DNA of 64,000 nucleotides, from contig NC_049908.1 in the NCBI RefSeq assembly GCF_001411555.2, forward strand, positions 28,930,724 to 28,994,723, in the 5' to 3' direction. This document shows, in pieces, positions 1 to 12,640 of this stretch (position 1 is its first letter; each line of letters begins with the position of its first letter). A model generated the notes under the pieces. That model was not told the origin of the DNA and ran no database searches. It was given only the letters and a program-made list of their open reading frames with translations. Position numbers and translations under genes: made by a program. The DNA comes from Juglans regia. Its lineage: Eukaryota > Streptophyta > Magnoliopsida > Fagales > Juglandaceae.

Positions 1-3000
1 GAATCCAACACCTTGATGCCTTCTGATGCGGCCCAATCTTTCAACACATCAGGGTCCACTGCAACAACAGCAACTAGACTCGAGTTCAGGCTATCACCTA
101 TAAACAAATTTAAGCAGTTAGCATAGAACATAGCTGAAGAGTATGATATACAAAGTAACATCCGTTTCCTTACCATATATGAAACATTGAGAAACAAATT
201 TGCACTTGGCATAAACGTTCTCAATCTTCTCTGGTGCTATATATTCACCCTGAGCTAGCTTAAATATGTTTTTTTTCCTGTTATAAGTTGCAACAGAAAT
301 TCAACAGTATAAGTTCAGAGTCTGTAAAATTGGCATACTATAACAAAATGATTTCCAGTAGAAAACCCCATAAAAGGAGGGTCATAAGATGTATTTTTGT
401 AAGGTTTGACTTGCCTCAAGGACATGGTCAAAGCCATTGGCCTAATTAGATGGATGCTTACAGAGATTTATTTTCTCCATTCGGGAGATCAATAGGAAAA
501 TATAGGCTTTATTTCTATAAGTTTGCCTGTATTTGCCAGTGCAAAACTAAAGGATATTGATATTCAGAGGCAGAACTAGTTTTATAGCTGATGTACGAAG
601 CTGTGCTACATATTTTTGTATTGTGCACATTTTTTCCAAGCATGAAGTTGGACTTGGATAATATTTTCTCCCCATGCCCTTCATTCATGGCATATATTTT
701 GTTATTGTGAGAGAAAACAGCTTATTCATTCGGTCATCCTAGTTACCAAAGTTCAAACTCCAATATGTGAGCAAATGGATGATGTCTACTGGCATGTGAT
801 CGATGTGATTTTTAGCATACATGACATGCAGGGGAGGGTATTTGTGCCACATTGGGCATGATGATGCATAGGTATTCAGTGAGGATGGAAGAAAAGTTGT
901 GTTGCGTCTATTTTCCACCATCCCCTACAAAATTATGTGTACAGCCAAAGGCCTGGACCCACAAGCATTTACAATGAATCGCCTGAAAAACGTCATTTCT
1001 TGAGAAGCAATGCGTACTGGTGGTAATTGACTTTAATAGAAAATTATCTAAGATGTAGTTCAAGAAATACTTATCAAATTCAACTGGCAGTCATCGATAT
1101 TCAGAGATATTAACTTAATCACTGTCGGTATTTTTTTTTAATATAAATAACATGATAAAGTATAGTAAAATCTTACCTATCAATAATCTTAAGGCGGCCT
1201 CCAGGTAACCACAACCCAATGTCTCCTGTGTGCAGCCATCCATCACCATCAATTACCTCTCTCCTGTCCAATCAACTCTATGGTCAGGTAGATTCAAGAA
1301 GTAATATTTTAGTAAAGTAAAGCAATTAACATTTGCAAGATGAGTACGTTTGGACTTCGTCTTTGAAGTAGCCTTGAAACAAGATGGGACCTCTCACACA
1401 GATTTCACCTCGAGGATGAGGCTGATCTTCAGAGGTGTAGTTCATTTCGGGAACATCCACAAGTTTTATTTCTGGAGGCGAAAAAGGGAAACAAAACTAA
1501 GCACAATGCAAGGCAAACATACTGAAAAGGGAAAATCAGAATCTTGTAACCAGAAACAGAAATCCAATCAAGTATGCATGTGCAACATAATTTTCTTGAA
1601 ATAATTTCTGTCATAAGAACTTACCACAGGCAGGATTAGGGGACCCGACATGACCGGATAAAGTGTCACTTTCGTCCATTATGCTTATTACACAAGAAGT
1701 CTCGGTCATACCATATCCTTCAATTACTTGACAGCCAAAGCACCTGTGATTTGCAGTTATGTTCACCATGATAACATAATTGGTCCTTACTAACTTTTAA
1801 ACAGAACCTTTGTACATTCAAACTTCTACAGTGCATATCCAAAATAATCAACTTACACCCTCAAGAAGTCCAAGATATCAGGAGACAACGGTGAAGCACC
1901 CGATCCCATAAAACGAACTCGGCCTCCAAGCTTTTCCTTTATTTTGTTGAATACCAATCTGTCCCAAATTGGTGACGGGTTCTGGCCTGAAATTATTGTA
2001 TGTTTGAATCAACAAAAGGCACTAATGGCAGTAGGCCAATTCACATTAGTGAAATTATGTAGTACAGCCTGTGGGGACTCTCTTGGACTGGGATTTTACA
2101 ATTCGTTTCTTTCATCATTTGAACTTCAAAACATTATGGTGGGTGGCATGAGAGTCCGTACAAAGATTCCTGAAAGTGTGAGGACAGTCTAATTTTAGCA
2201 CACATACCACTCATTATGGCTTTCTTCTTGGAGTTGTAGGCAACTCTAAATATTTTCTCCCTTAGCATTCCAGAAGCTGTTACGGCATTTATAATTCTGT
2301 CAAAATAAACTGAATCAGACCGGATGGAGTCATAATAAAATAACAATAAAATGAGTAATTAAGGACATAACAATGATTACCCAGCATATATTCGATTATA
2401 TAAACGTGGAACGCTGCAAAATATTGTTGGTCTAAGAGAAGACAAGTCATCCATCAGTTTCAAATTATCCTGAAAATAAGGACAGAGTCATTTATAAAGC
2501 TTTTACAAAGAAAACCTATGAACATTCCTTAAACTTATTCAAAAGCCTAAAAAATCCTACATCAAAGGAAATTGGCTATCTATTGAGGATGCATGGCAAT
2601 GGGAACTTTCTGTTTGAAAATGAATATAACTTTTGTACAACCATCAGAGGCACATTACATTCCTTGAGGAATCTATGCGGAACAAAGCTATGCTGTTATT
2701 TTATATTTACATATCCCCTTGCTAGATTTGGTTTGGTTATCTCCAGTTAATGCGAACATTATCCTTTGCTTTATGGTCATAAGAACTGAAACTAGAATGG
2801 TTATTTTTATTTAAGAGCTGCATGAAAAGTACTAATGTGTCATACTACCTCAGGCACTAGAGTTGTAATACATGAAATGCACTAAAAATAGGGTGCCTTT
2901 ACACTAGTTGAATATGAGAATACTGAGAAGTCATTTTCCTTTTGCTGGGTAAGAAATGCAATAAGACTTTTATTAATTCAATGATACAATTTTAAACTTT

Positions 3001-6000
3001 GAACATCTTATCTCGTTGTGTCATGTAATGCATCACATACCCCTTGGTAGAAACCAATAGCAACGCCGTAGTACACTGAGACAACTTGGTTTGTTCGTTC
3101 ATATATGTGTGCCAAAGGAAGATAAGACATGTAACTGAGAAAAGAAACATATAAATGAAAAATAATTTCGAGAATTGACAAATTAAAGTAACTTTAAAAT
3201 TGGTGGTATCTGCAACCAAGTGTAGAACTCACACATCAGAGGGGTAGAATTTGGTCGCATGACAAGAACCAGCAGCACTTGAAATTAGATTTCTGTGTGT
3301 CAGTACAACTCCCTTTCCAGAAGGATAAAGTAAAGAAAAGTAACAAAAAAAGCACACAAAAATGTCATTTGTCACATGATAAACAGTGTAGGTGATAAAA
3401 TAATACAAGGCGTTTTGGCCACAATTGAGAGCATAAGTTCGCATACAATAAATGTGCCACCTTTGGTGTTCCAGTAGTACCACTAGTATAGCATATGGTT
3501 GCAATATCTTCAGGCTTGGGAGGGCAGAAAGGCTGCAGACCACTGCGGCCCTAAAAGGAAACCATCTGTAAGGTGATGAAGCATACAAAATTCTTCACAA
3601 AAAATATTCACAATCTGTCAGGAAACGATTTGGAATCTTTGTTTTTCATTTCAGATCAATGATACTACTTATAGACTGTGAATGGAAATGAGGTAAAATC
3701 TTAGCAAGTTATAGTATTTTGTTCACATACAGACATTCATATAGGATCAATAGAATCAAGAAATATACAGAAGATGCCATGTGATGGAGTAAAGCCAAAA
3801 ACTCCCACAATTATAACACAGCCAATTTAGTTGTGTTCAACATGAAAAGTGCAGTTGAATAAATGGCTATTCATGTTGGAGTTTTCCATGATTTGGGCTT
3901 ACTATCCAATAATGAATAAATATTGCAATTCAAAAGAACCTTAAGCAGACGGTTCCCTTTATCCAGGTCATGAGTACACTAGTATCCTCAGAATATCAGA
4001 ATATTATTCGTAAAATTCCAGTTTTACCTGACTGATTAGTTTTAGATATGATATAACCTTCACTCCAGATGCTGGTGGAAGAGAAGGTAAGTATTCATCC
4101 ATGCCTCCCACGACCTATGTCATGATGGATGCAGGGGAAAACAATAAAAAACTTGGGTGACAATCATCAAACATTCTTTTAACTTTATTTAAAAGAAAAT
4201 ACTGCCATGAGATTTTAGGGGTACCAACCACTATAAGATGTACAGATGGAATCTCAGATAAGAAGCTCAACAACTGCAAGTTCCAGAGAAAGGATATAAA
4301 TTATGTTGCTGATTGGGAATCAAAACGCAGAACTGAGATACAAACAAAAACAAGAAGCAAAATGAATCTGAAAAGGGATTTGAGTTCCAAAGAGATAATT
4401 GAAATTCAAAGTCCATAAAAAAGCAATAGCTTAAAGAAATTCAAATTAGCAGTAAAAACATCTGTTATACAGCGAAAAGGGACACTACACTACCATCCCA
4501 CTTTCATCCCACTATGTAAGATGTGGCACATTTATCACTATGTAAGATGAAAGTGGGATGGGAGTGTGGTGTAAGCATTACTCAAAATATAATCTATGAG
4601 AAAAAATTGAAATATTTAGGGTGCAATATTGGATTTAGAAGACAACATATTTTGGAAATTTATTTTAAAGTATAAAAGAATCAATATCAAATAGACAAAT
4701 AAACCCATCCATGGGTATAGTTTCCCTAACATATAAGCAAAGCTTAAAGAAGAGAAGATCAATCTCACGCTGTTCAACGTCTCGGGTACACAAAAAATAG
4801 CCTGTAGGTCAGCATGATTGACAACATACTTGACAGCTTCTGGACCTGCACAAAGAAAAATACTGTCAAAATAGGATGAACAAACTTGGAAGATATGTTT
4901 AGACAATTAGATGCGTACCAAGAGTGTCATAAAGGGGAACCGAGATATATGAATAAGCTGAGCAAGCATGATCCACGATCAGCCACTCTGGTCTATTTAT
5001 CAAATAAAGTCCAATGCAAGCTCCCTGTTCCATGAGAGACCAAATGCTACAATCATATTTGCAGTCCTATAAATTATGTGACATGATGACTTCTAGCTGA
5101 GTATGCAACAAAGGGATCCCTAACATTTCTCTCTGTTTCTCTTTTCGGATTGAATGCTCCAATTCCGAGAAAGATAAACACAACTTATGGATGTCATATG
5201 GCCCTGATATGGGCCCATGACCACGAATGCCACACAGATAGCACTAAATGTTGTAGGATCCACATGATGTATCTAGCTTATTCTAAACTGAACCCATCCA
5301 ATTCGGACAAAGAATTGAAGATGATCTCAGTCCAAATAACAATTATGAGCTTATCCAATTGTAACTATGCTGAAGAAAATAGGATGATTAAAAATTGAGA
5401 ATCTTTTCTCTCTAGAAGTGACTCACTTCCGGTAACCCATGATGCCATAGGCCAGAACCTATTGCTTCGCGAGCAGTTGCTGCTTCCCCATAAGTCATCC
5501 ACTTGTACCTTCAGTTGTGAAGAACATGTCAGACAATGCTATGTGGAGAATGCAAACTTATCAACCTGAGATACATGCTAAAGTAATTGATAACTAACTT
5601 ACTCTCCAACAGTACCATCCACCCGAATTCGCGTACCCAAATACTTGTAATCACAGAAAGTTTCAACAGCATGCCTGTTTTCACAACATTTTGAACAATA
5701 TCTTATCTCTCCCTTTCAATAATAAATTTAGGCTAAAGCAAAAACGTCCAAGTACATGTAGTTGCCATCATTCTCTTAAAAGCAAAATGCGTAAACAAAA
5801 AAGAAAGAAAAACTCAGTTAGAAGTTAGAACCCTCACAAAAAGTTATCATGCAACGTCCCAATTTCAGGATGGTCAGGGAATTTACTTACAAGCTTCAAA
5901 GGAGAACGTGCTGATCTGCAACCCAAAAGTAACAAAGTTACATATTATCATAGGAAAAAAATTGAAAGAAAGAAGCAGGGTACATATGAGTAACCAGTTG

Positions 6001-7575
6001 AAGTAAAAACACCAACAAGCATACCTATACACATTCCACTTGCCTGTTTGCAACTTTTCTGGAAGAACTACACTATACCCCTGGCCTGCTCAGAATTGAA
6101 TACAAACACTTTGATGCACGAGAACAAAAAACGAATGACACTGAAATTCAAACATGATAACAAAAAGAGAAGTTGACAAATTTGATGAAGCCATATTGAG
6201 TAACACTAGTTCCATTCAGCCAAATGTGTAGGATTTTAATTTCAATAATTACAAAGCAATAAAAAGATCCAAGATTTGTATTCCTTCAGCTAAAAAGGCA
6301 TGATAAAAGCGTGATTAAACTGCCAATGAGCTCTAGATGAAACTTCAAATTTTTATATAGGTTTAGGTGAAACTTCACTTTACTTTCCTTGTAAGAACAA
6401 TGGACGGCGAGGTTATGGGTTCACAACTTATTGGGAGTGTGTAAGTTTTTTTTTATAAGTAAGAGTAATTTTATTAATACAATGAAATAGACATAACCCA
6501 TGTAGACATGAAGTATACAAAAGAACACCTAAATACATTCTAAGATCAATTGGGAGTGTGTAAGTTACCAGTAATTGAAAAAAAAAAAACAACATTAATC
6601 AACTAATTTCTAAATGCAAATTTCTAAATGCATAAAAAAAACTCAATCCTAGTGGAAAAGGCATTGTTCTTTCGATGAAAAACAGAGGAAGAAAGCAAAC
6701 AAAAGCTTACAGAAACTCGAATTCGGTTGTTGAAAACATGGAAAACAGAACAATATGTAAGTCCCTGACAACAGTTTTTTTTTTTTTTTTTTAATGAGGG
6801 GGAACCACTCCACGGCAGAGCCCTTAAGACTCACCCATCGAACCGGGGAGAGTAGCACAGGAACCCACCGCCCTAGCCTCCCACTTAAATCACAGTTTGA
6901 TTTCAGAGGGAATGGAAAGTGTGACATGGAGCAGATGCATACAAGTTCGCCATTACAACTTGGCTACCAACGGTTGGGGGTTGGGTTAGTCCTGACAATA
7001 GTTCTCAAGAAAAGAACAAAAAAATCTTAGAAACTACGGATAGGTTGTGAAACTATAGATCAGACACGGAAAAGAAGAAAAGAACTAATTTTCTCCTTGC
7101 TCTCAAAGACGAAAACGCATTTATCACTATAAAGAGAACAATCAAAACAACGAATTTTCATTGTTTTCGCTGCAAATCAGTTTTGGAAACAGCTAGCTTG
7201 TGAAAGATCTTTAGTCTTCCAGAGCTACGAAACAACGTGGCCGAAAAATCACAATCACAAGCTTACAGAAGTTATTAAATACCGGCAGCTACAACTTCTA
7301 CCGCAGCTCCAAATTTCATCTGATCAGATTGAGCTTCCATTGCTCAACTGCTCATTCGCTTCAGACACATATGCACTACATAGAAATCTAAATTTACACA
7401 CACGCACACAAATATATGTATATCGAAAGAGGGAGGGAGTGGGGAGAGTACCTTGAACGAACTTTCCAGCAGTGAGGTTGGGTTGAACAAGGGAATGAGG
7501 ATCGTTGGAGGAGGTGTAAGCGGGGAGAAGGTGGCATTGGACGGCATGGAGGCGACGCCGTGCCTGTGCTTCCAT
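1..7575 (-). CDS. LACS6: Peroxisomal long-chain acyl-CoA synthetase (LACS6/LACS7 type), 3' end outside window
   Basis: Activates long-chain fatty acids to acyl-CoA for peroxisomal beta-oxidation. Twenty phase-consistent exons read on the minus strand: 7452-7575, 6025-6085, 5838-5915, 5603-5674, 5427-5508, 4919-5024, 4769-4845, 4229-4273, 4028-4114, 3461-3550, 3233-3312, 3041-3134, 2381-2469, 2208-2296, 1857-1986, 1625-1743, 1348-1471, 1177-1263, 174-277 and 1-97 (cut by the window edge). They give about 611 residues of a family usually near 700. Residues 8-16 form a PTS2 signal (RL, five residues, HL), which supports this start codon. The AMP-binding signature [10 protein letters not shown] is at residues 266-275, split by an intron. 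GYGMTETS is near 444-451 and WLHTGD near 525-530. PTS2 is shared by Arabidopsis LACS6 and LACS7; general resemblance favours LACS6, but a C-terminal PTS1 cannot be judged because the end is missing. No frameshift or stop was found. Confidence 0.93.
4480..4574. repeat. Hairpin MITE in a LACS intron
   Basis: A 95-bp imperfect palindrome in the intron between LACS exons 7 and 8. Arms of about 33 nt (4480-4512 and 4542-4574) share the perfect core CCATCCCACTTTCATC. The loop contains a motif (GTGGCACATTTATCACTA) that recurs in similar form near 23927. The size and symmetry suggest a small non-autonomous DNA transposon; no clear target duplication was seen. Confidence 0.5.
6776..6987 (-). mobile_element. 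SINE-like retroposon in LACS intron 1
   Basis: A roughly 210-bp GC-richer insert with a poly(A) tail when read on the minus strand (poly-T at 6776-6791). It is flanked by imperfect 16-bp direct repeats at 6760-6775 and 6988-7003 (core CTGACAA.AGTT). On the minus strand it has a Pol III box-A-like motif TAGCCAAGTTG near its 5' end and a box-B-like GGTTCGATGGG. The spacing between them (over 100 bp) is longer than in a tRNA, so the promoter assignment is tentative. It is in the same orientation as LACS. Confidence 0.6.
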
Positions 7576-8188
7576 GGGAATAAAGATTTCCTCGAGGAGA
7601 TTTTTTCTCGGAAAATCGAAGGGTGGGAGAGTTGGTTGATGATTGATCCTTCTTTCGTGCCTTTTTTTATGTTTCTTTACGTCTTGACGAGGAAAGTGAA
7701 AGCGGGGGCACGCTTTTTAATGCCTGATGTTGACATCAAGATCGGTTTACCGCCCACTAGCATTGGGCCATGCGTTGCGGTCGCGTTGGGCTACGTTTGG
7801 AACGTTCAAGCAGTTTAGCTCTTCTGAGAGCAATTCTATTGAATTCTCTCTAAAATTTCTTATAATTTAATTAAAATCATATTTTTTAAAAAATTTTCTT
7901 AAATTTTATTCAATCTTTTAAAAATTTCATACATCTCATTTTTCATCTTTATCTCTATTCTATTAAATAATATTTTTTTATTCTTTTTTTCTCTCACTTC
8001 TATTTATAATCTTAACTATTAATTCTTTTGTCTTATTATCTTTTTTTTCAAATATCACATTCTACTAAATATTTATACGATTTTGATTACCGAATAGAGT
8101 ATTATTTTTCAAACCAAAATCTGTATTATAGAAACATTAAATTTTTTTAATATGTGCATTTTCTAACGTGATGATATTTTTTTAATAT
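7576..8188. promoter_or_regulatory. LACS upstream region
   Basis: The sequence upstream of the LACS start (reading leftward from 8188 to 7576) should contain its promoter and 5' UTR. The first 240 bp are GC-balanced; beyond about 7830 it becomes very AT-rich. I see no coding sequence and no individual element I can defend. Confidence 0.35.
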
Positions 8189-8189
8189 C

Positions 8190-8440
8190 TATTTTTTATC
8201 AGTTTCTATAATGGTAATACCTAGCCACGTATTGGTGATAAAAAATCTTGTCATTTCTGTAATGGTAATATTTTTTCTCTTTTCTCTAATGGTAAAATTT
8301 TGAAAACTTTCTCCAACGGTAATAATTTGAACTCTTATCTCTAACAGTAACATTTTTTGTCTTTTCTCCAATTGTAACTTTTTTTATCCAATCTCAAACA
8401 GTAACATTTTTTTATCCTATATGTAATGGTAATTTGTTCA
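8190..8440. repeat. Degenerate GTAA/poly-T tandem repeats
   Basis: About eight loosely repeated units of 25-35 bp, each with a CTCTAAYGGTAA-like motif followed by a T-run. They lie just left of the PIF/Harbinger transposase relic and resemble subterminal repeats of such elements. Terminal inverted repeats could not be located. Confidence 0.45.
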
Positions 8441-8589
8441 TTTATAAATATGCATTATACTTTCATTCACATTCTCACTATCGCAAATTTCATTTGATCT
8501 AAAGAATCGAAATTCAACAACCTCCCCTGATCTCTCACTCCCTTCATCAAATGACTCGTACATTTTTTCACAAATTGTTCACATACTTA

Positions 8590-9754
8590 TCCTTTAAAAA
8601 TGAGTTGGATGTTGTTCTTATTTCTTAATGACGAGGCCGATGGATAGACATCGAGACATTGTGGCAATCGCCAATGCCGTAAGTTTATTTGGCTTGATCA
8701 TATTTAAAGGCACAAGCGCCTATTTCGCGATTATTTCGAAGAAAATCCAGTATATCCCTCGAATTTATTTCGAATGAGATTTTGAATGAGTCGTCCCCTA
8801 TTTCTCCGTATTCTAAATGAGGTAGAGTTTTACAAGCCGTACTTCGTCCAAAGAAAAGATAATGCCTGAAGACTAGGTTTATTTTCTATACAAAAGATAA
8901 TCGCAACACTTGGAATACAGATATATGGGGTTACTATAAATTTTATGGATGAAACACCGCAATTGAGAGTCTTAAAAAATTATCTGAGACAATAGTAAGT
9001 GTTTTTTAAGATAAATATTTACAGTCTCCAAATGTTAATGATATTGCTTGATTGCTTACGGTTGGTGAACAACGGCGATTCCTGTGAATGCTGGGAAGCA
9101 TTAACTGCATGCATTGGAAGTGGACAAATTATCTCGTAGCCTGGAAAGATATGTACTCCGGCCACATTCGTGAGTCAACTATTATTTTAGATAATATTTT
9201 CATATGATCTGTGGATATATTATGTATTTTTTGGTATGCTCGGTTCATATAAAGATATTAATGTGCTAGAAAGATCTTCTATTTTCACGAAACTTGCCCA
9301 AGGGCGTGCTCCTCCAGTCAATTACACAATCAATGGCAACCACTAGCAGATAGAATATTACCTTGCTGATGGTATTTATCTCAAGTGGCGAAATTTTGTG
9401 AAGATGATTCTATCACCTCAAGGGAATAAGAAGAACAATTTTGTGCAAGCACAAGGATCCGCAAGAAAAGATATCGAGCGTGCATTTGGGATACTTCAAC
9501 AACGATTTGCAATCCTTCGTGGACCTTTCCGAATGTTCAAAGTCAAGAAACTAACGAATATAATGATGTCATGTGTTATTCTACATAATATGATCATTGA
9601 AGACGAGCGTGATGATAATGAGGATCCGAATATTGAGTATGATCAACTTGATGATGAAGTCCCGGAACTGTCACGACTGATTTTACAAACTTCATCTAGC
9701 GTCATCATCATATTAGAGACAACTCAGCATATCATCAGCTCCAAGCAAATCTAA
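8590..9754 (+). pseudogene. PIF/Harbinger-type transposase relic
   Basis: Segments in shifting frames match plant PIF/Harbinger DDE transposases (the ALP1-like family). In order they are: an ENPVYP-containing N-terminal segment near 8735-8770, the region around EYI/GES near 8950, LLTVGEQR near 9053-9080, DCMHWKW-like sequence near 9105-9125, VNYTING near 9318-9340, YLADGIY near 9360-9380, and the C-terminal region with SARKDIERAFGILQ and ILHNMIIEDERD (open from 9398 to 9754). Frameshifts and stops interrupt the protein repeatedly, so it is not functional. Its companion Myb-like gene lies convergently downstream. Confidence 0.8.
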
Positions 9755-10064
9755 TTGAACATCAATGACTATTATATTCCCAACAGTAGACATGTCGCAT
9801 AATTGATTGGTATTTCCTTCATGTTATAGTGACTATATTTGAGTTAATCAAATTTTCATTCGTATTTCCTTCATGTTAGTAGTAACTATATTTGAGGTAA
9901 TCTGTAATAGTTTTTGAAATTATAATGGCCAATTTTCTTGTTTCAAAATATCAATTTACACAATCCAAATAAAAATTAAACTGTCTTAGTATGAATAATA
10001 TTTTCATCCATCATTGTCTGAAATAGAAAATAAAGAAATAAAATTATTATAGAAAAAATTAATC
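9755..10064. other. AT-rich gap between the two Harbinger genes
   Basis: Contains a short internal duplication (TTCCTTCATGTTA... around 9817 and 9866). No gene or RNA recognised. Confidence 0.4.
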
Positions 10065-11110
10065 AATCCAAATGTGCTGCAGCATTGCGTCTCGCCATGA
10101 TTTCCCTCTACAGTTTCTGGAAATATAACCGTTGCAATCCTGGCATGGTACTTAGGTCCATCATCATAATGCGTTGATCCGTTTCTTTCTTAGTGAGCTC
10201 TAGTTTCTTCGCCTCTAACCTCAGTCTTTCGTCCTCTTAACGGATTTTATTTAGCTCTTTTTTCTTGTCATTTTCCATCTTTTCGGTGTCCAACCTCAGT
10301 CTTTTATCCTCGAGACGGATGAAATTTAACTCTTTTTTCTTGTCATACTCCATCTTTTCGGCTTTGAGGCGAAAATACTATTTTTCCTGAGTACGTGACT
10401 CCTCCAAAAGTGTATATTTGAGCTTGCTGAGCACAACAATCTCATGTGCTGACATGTCTTGGGCTTTTTGTTTTCCTTCTCATTAGTCGGTTCAATTCGA
10501 TCACGTGATTATCTATCACATTATCCGCCTCGAGATAAAAAATTGACTCCACCATAACACCCGAACATCGAGTCGAGGTCGGGGACAGGGACATCGTCTT
10601 CCTTCACTTTGAATCCTCCTTTGAGAAACGTCAAATCCATTTAGATTGGTCATTCAATAGGTGCTAACAATGCTCGAACTAGAATAAGCATTTCTCTAGC
10701 GATTGGTACATAACCTTGGTCTTGTCAAACTTGAATGTAAACAAAAAAATTTATGTTAAACCAATATATAAAAAAATTAATTATTTGTAAAACAAGTAAG
10801 AGTATAGATATTTTATCTTGTTTTGCTCGGTCATACCACTTTGATTCAACCATTCAACCTGGGCTAATTTTGCACAAAATTTGTTTGTTATCTTTTGAAT
10901 AACTGACCACCAATGTATTAAAGATTTTATGGTCCGGTCATTTGTGATTTCTTTAAATTGCTGGAAGTATTCCAAAATAATTTCTCGAAGTTGGGAGTGT
11001 TTTTAGTCTATTCACTGGACGGCATCAAGGCTACAATTAAGCCATGCGGAGACAAGTAACTTGTCTTCTTCGGGGGTGAAGTTCGCACCCCTGACTGATT
11101 TCCTATCGCC
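10065..11110 (-). pseudogene. Myb/SANT-like Harbinger companion protein relic
   Basis: Read on the minus strand, 11110-10780 gives a Myb/SANT-like domain (TPEEDKLLVSAWLN, then CSLDAVQ, then a segment with SLIHWWSVIQK and QVEWLNQSGMTEQ). The C-terminal part (10620-10065) is a charged coiled coil ending in a NAM-associated-like motif (MMMDLSTMPGLQ). The coiled coil has an internal duplication of about 66 bp (10225-10370). Stops and frameshifts occur within it. PIF/Harbinger elements usually encode a transposase plus a Myb-like protein, so this is probably the second gene of the element. An open stretch at 11287-11475 could be a remnant of the N-terminus, but I cannot show that. Confidence 0.65.
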
Positions 11111-12189
11111 GATAAGATTGTTATGGGGTAGGGGTGGAGAGTCATCAACAGTCATAGGAGAGTTTTCACTTTATCCACCTTAAGTGTGGTCTAGTTGAGG
11201 ATGATCACTTAGGAGGTTGTGAAATACATATGTCCAGGGTCTTGTGAATCTATCTCTAAAAATGCATTGAAATGTTAGTCACGTAACTATGAAGTTTGGG
11301 GTTTTTCCATCGCCGGCTCTGGAACTGAATGGTGACATCTACGAAATTTAGCCATCCTCTCATGGCTGCAACAATCGGTTGCCACTACTTGTTGGCCGTC
11401 CTGGTTACCTAGCCATTGAGGAAATGACCATAAATTTCTTGTATCCTCACTAAGCTTTGTCATCATCACAACCAATAGGGTTTAATTTACACGTTACTTT
11501 TCTATCACAACATAACACAAAACAATGACACAACAAAAAACAATTTAACAGAACTAACCAATTCATATATTCACACAAAGCAACAACCAAACAGCATGCA
11601 AATCACAATAATGCTAAATAAGAGCATTCTCATCTAGTGCATTTATATCAAATGTATAAATAAATGGGATTCAGAATGGTAGAAATATTGATAGCATGCG
11701 TAATCAATGAGCCATTCACATCGAATGGCTGCAAAACCCCATCCGAACGTCTATTGCATTTTCTGGAAAGTACCACAAACTGCAATATGGCAATCCAGGT
11801 GAAGATTACCCCGCCATATCGATGGGACCCTATTAACACTTGTGAATTAAACCATACTATAACACTATCATCACAGCCTAATAACAACCCCCTCCCCCGA
11901 GAGATACGAAACACTGCAATGGACCTAACAAGACAGAATAAATTACCCATGGAAAGAGCAATGAAACTGATTTAATTTAAGGAATTGAATATGCATTTTT
12001 TGGATATTAAAAAAGCAATGCTGGGAAGCAATAAATTCATCCAACACAACAAAAAATATACAGACAAACTTAATAAATGTATAACCACAAACAATTATTT
12101 GCCCATTCCATAACTACAAACTCCATCAAATTCTCCTCAAAACCAAAAACTCCACAAATTTCATAACCACAAACTCCACCAAATTCTCC
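11111..12189. other. Non-coding sequence upstream of the Myb-like relic
   Basis: AT-rich, with scattered short open frames on both strands that show no recognisable motif. A GAGCATTCTCAT sequence at about 11622 resembles a MITE terminus but has no partner in sight. Confidence 0.35.
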
Positions 12190-12640
12190 TAAAGAAAAAC
12201 GGTTGGACAGCAATGAGAGAAACAGATTTAAAAAATAAATTTCATGTGATAGCATCATCTATTTCTCAGCAGCCAAACAGTCAACACAGCCAACCACATA
12301 CACAATAAAAAACCCACCGCAGAGCATCCTAAAAAAGCTATAGTCGCAAACCTCAATGAATGGATCGATCAAGAAAAATAGTTGGACAACAATGAGAGAA
12401 ACATATTTGAAAAAAAAATCCGTGTGAAATTACACATCACTTTCTCGGTAGCCAAACAGTCAACACAGCCAAAAACTCAACGCAGATCATCCTAAAAAAT
12501 CCACAATCCTAAGTCTAAATGAATAGATCGATCAAGAAAACGGTTGGACAACAATGATAGAAACAGAGTAATTAAAAAAAAATAGTGTCAAATCATCATC
12601 ACTTTCTCGGTAGCTAAATAGTCAACACAGCAAAATAAAT
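12190..12640. repeat. Tandem repeat, about 165-180 bp unit, nearly three copies
   Basis: Copies start near 12193, 12370 and 12533. Each begins with a GTTGGACARCAATGA motif, followed by an A-rich tract, a TTTCTC.GYAGC motif and GTCAACACAGC. The third copy is incomplete. A more diverged echo is at 12739-12802. No coding capacity is conserved between copies. Confidence 0.7.

Noticed and set aside
11648..11975. Overlapping open frames on both strands as a small gene
   Set aside because: No recognisable motif, no splice or expression evidence, and both strands are open by composition.
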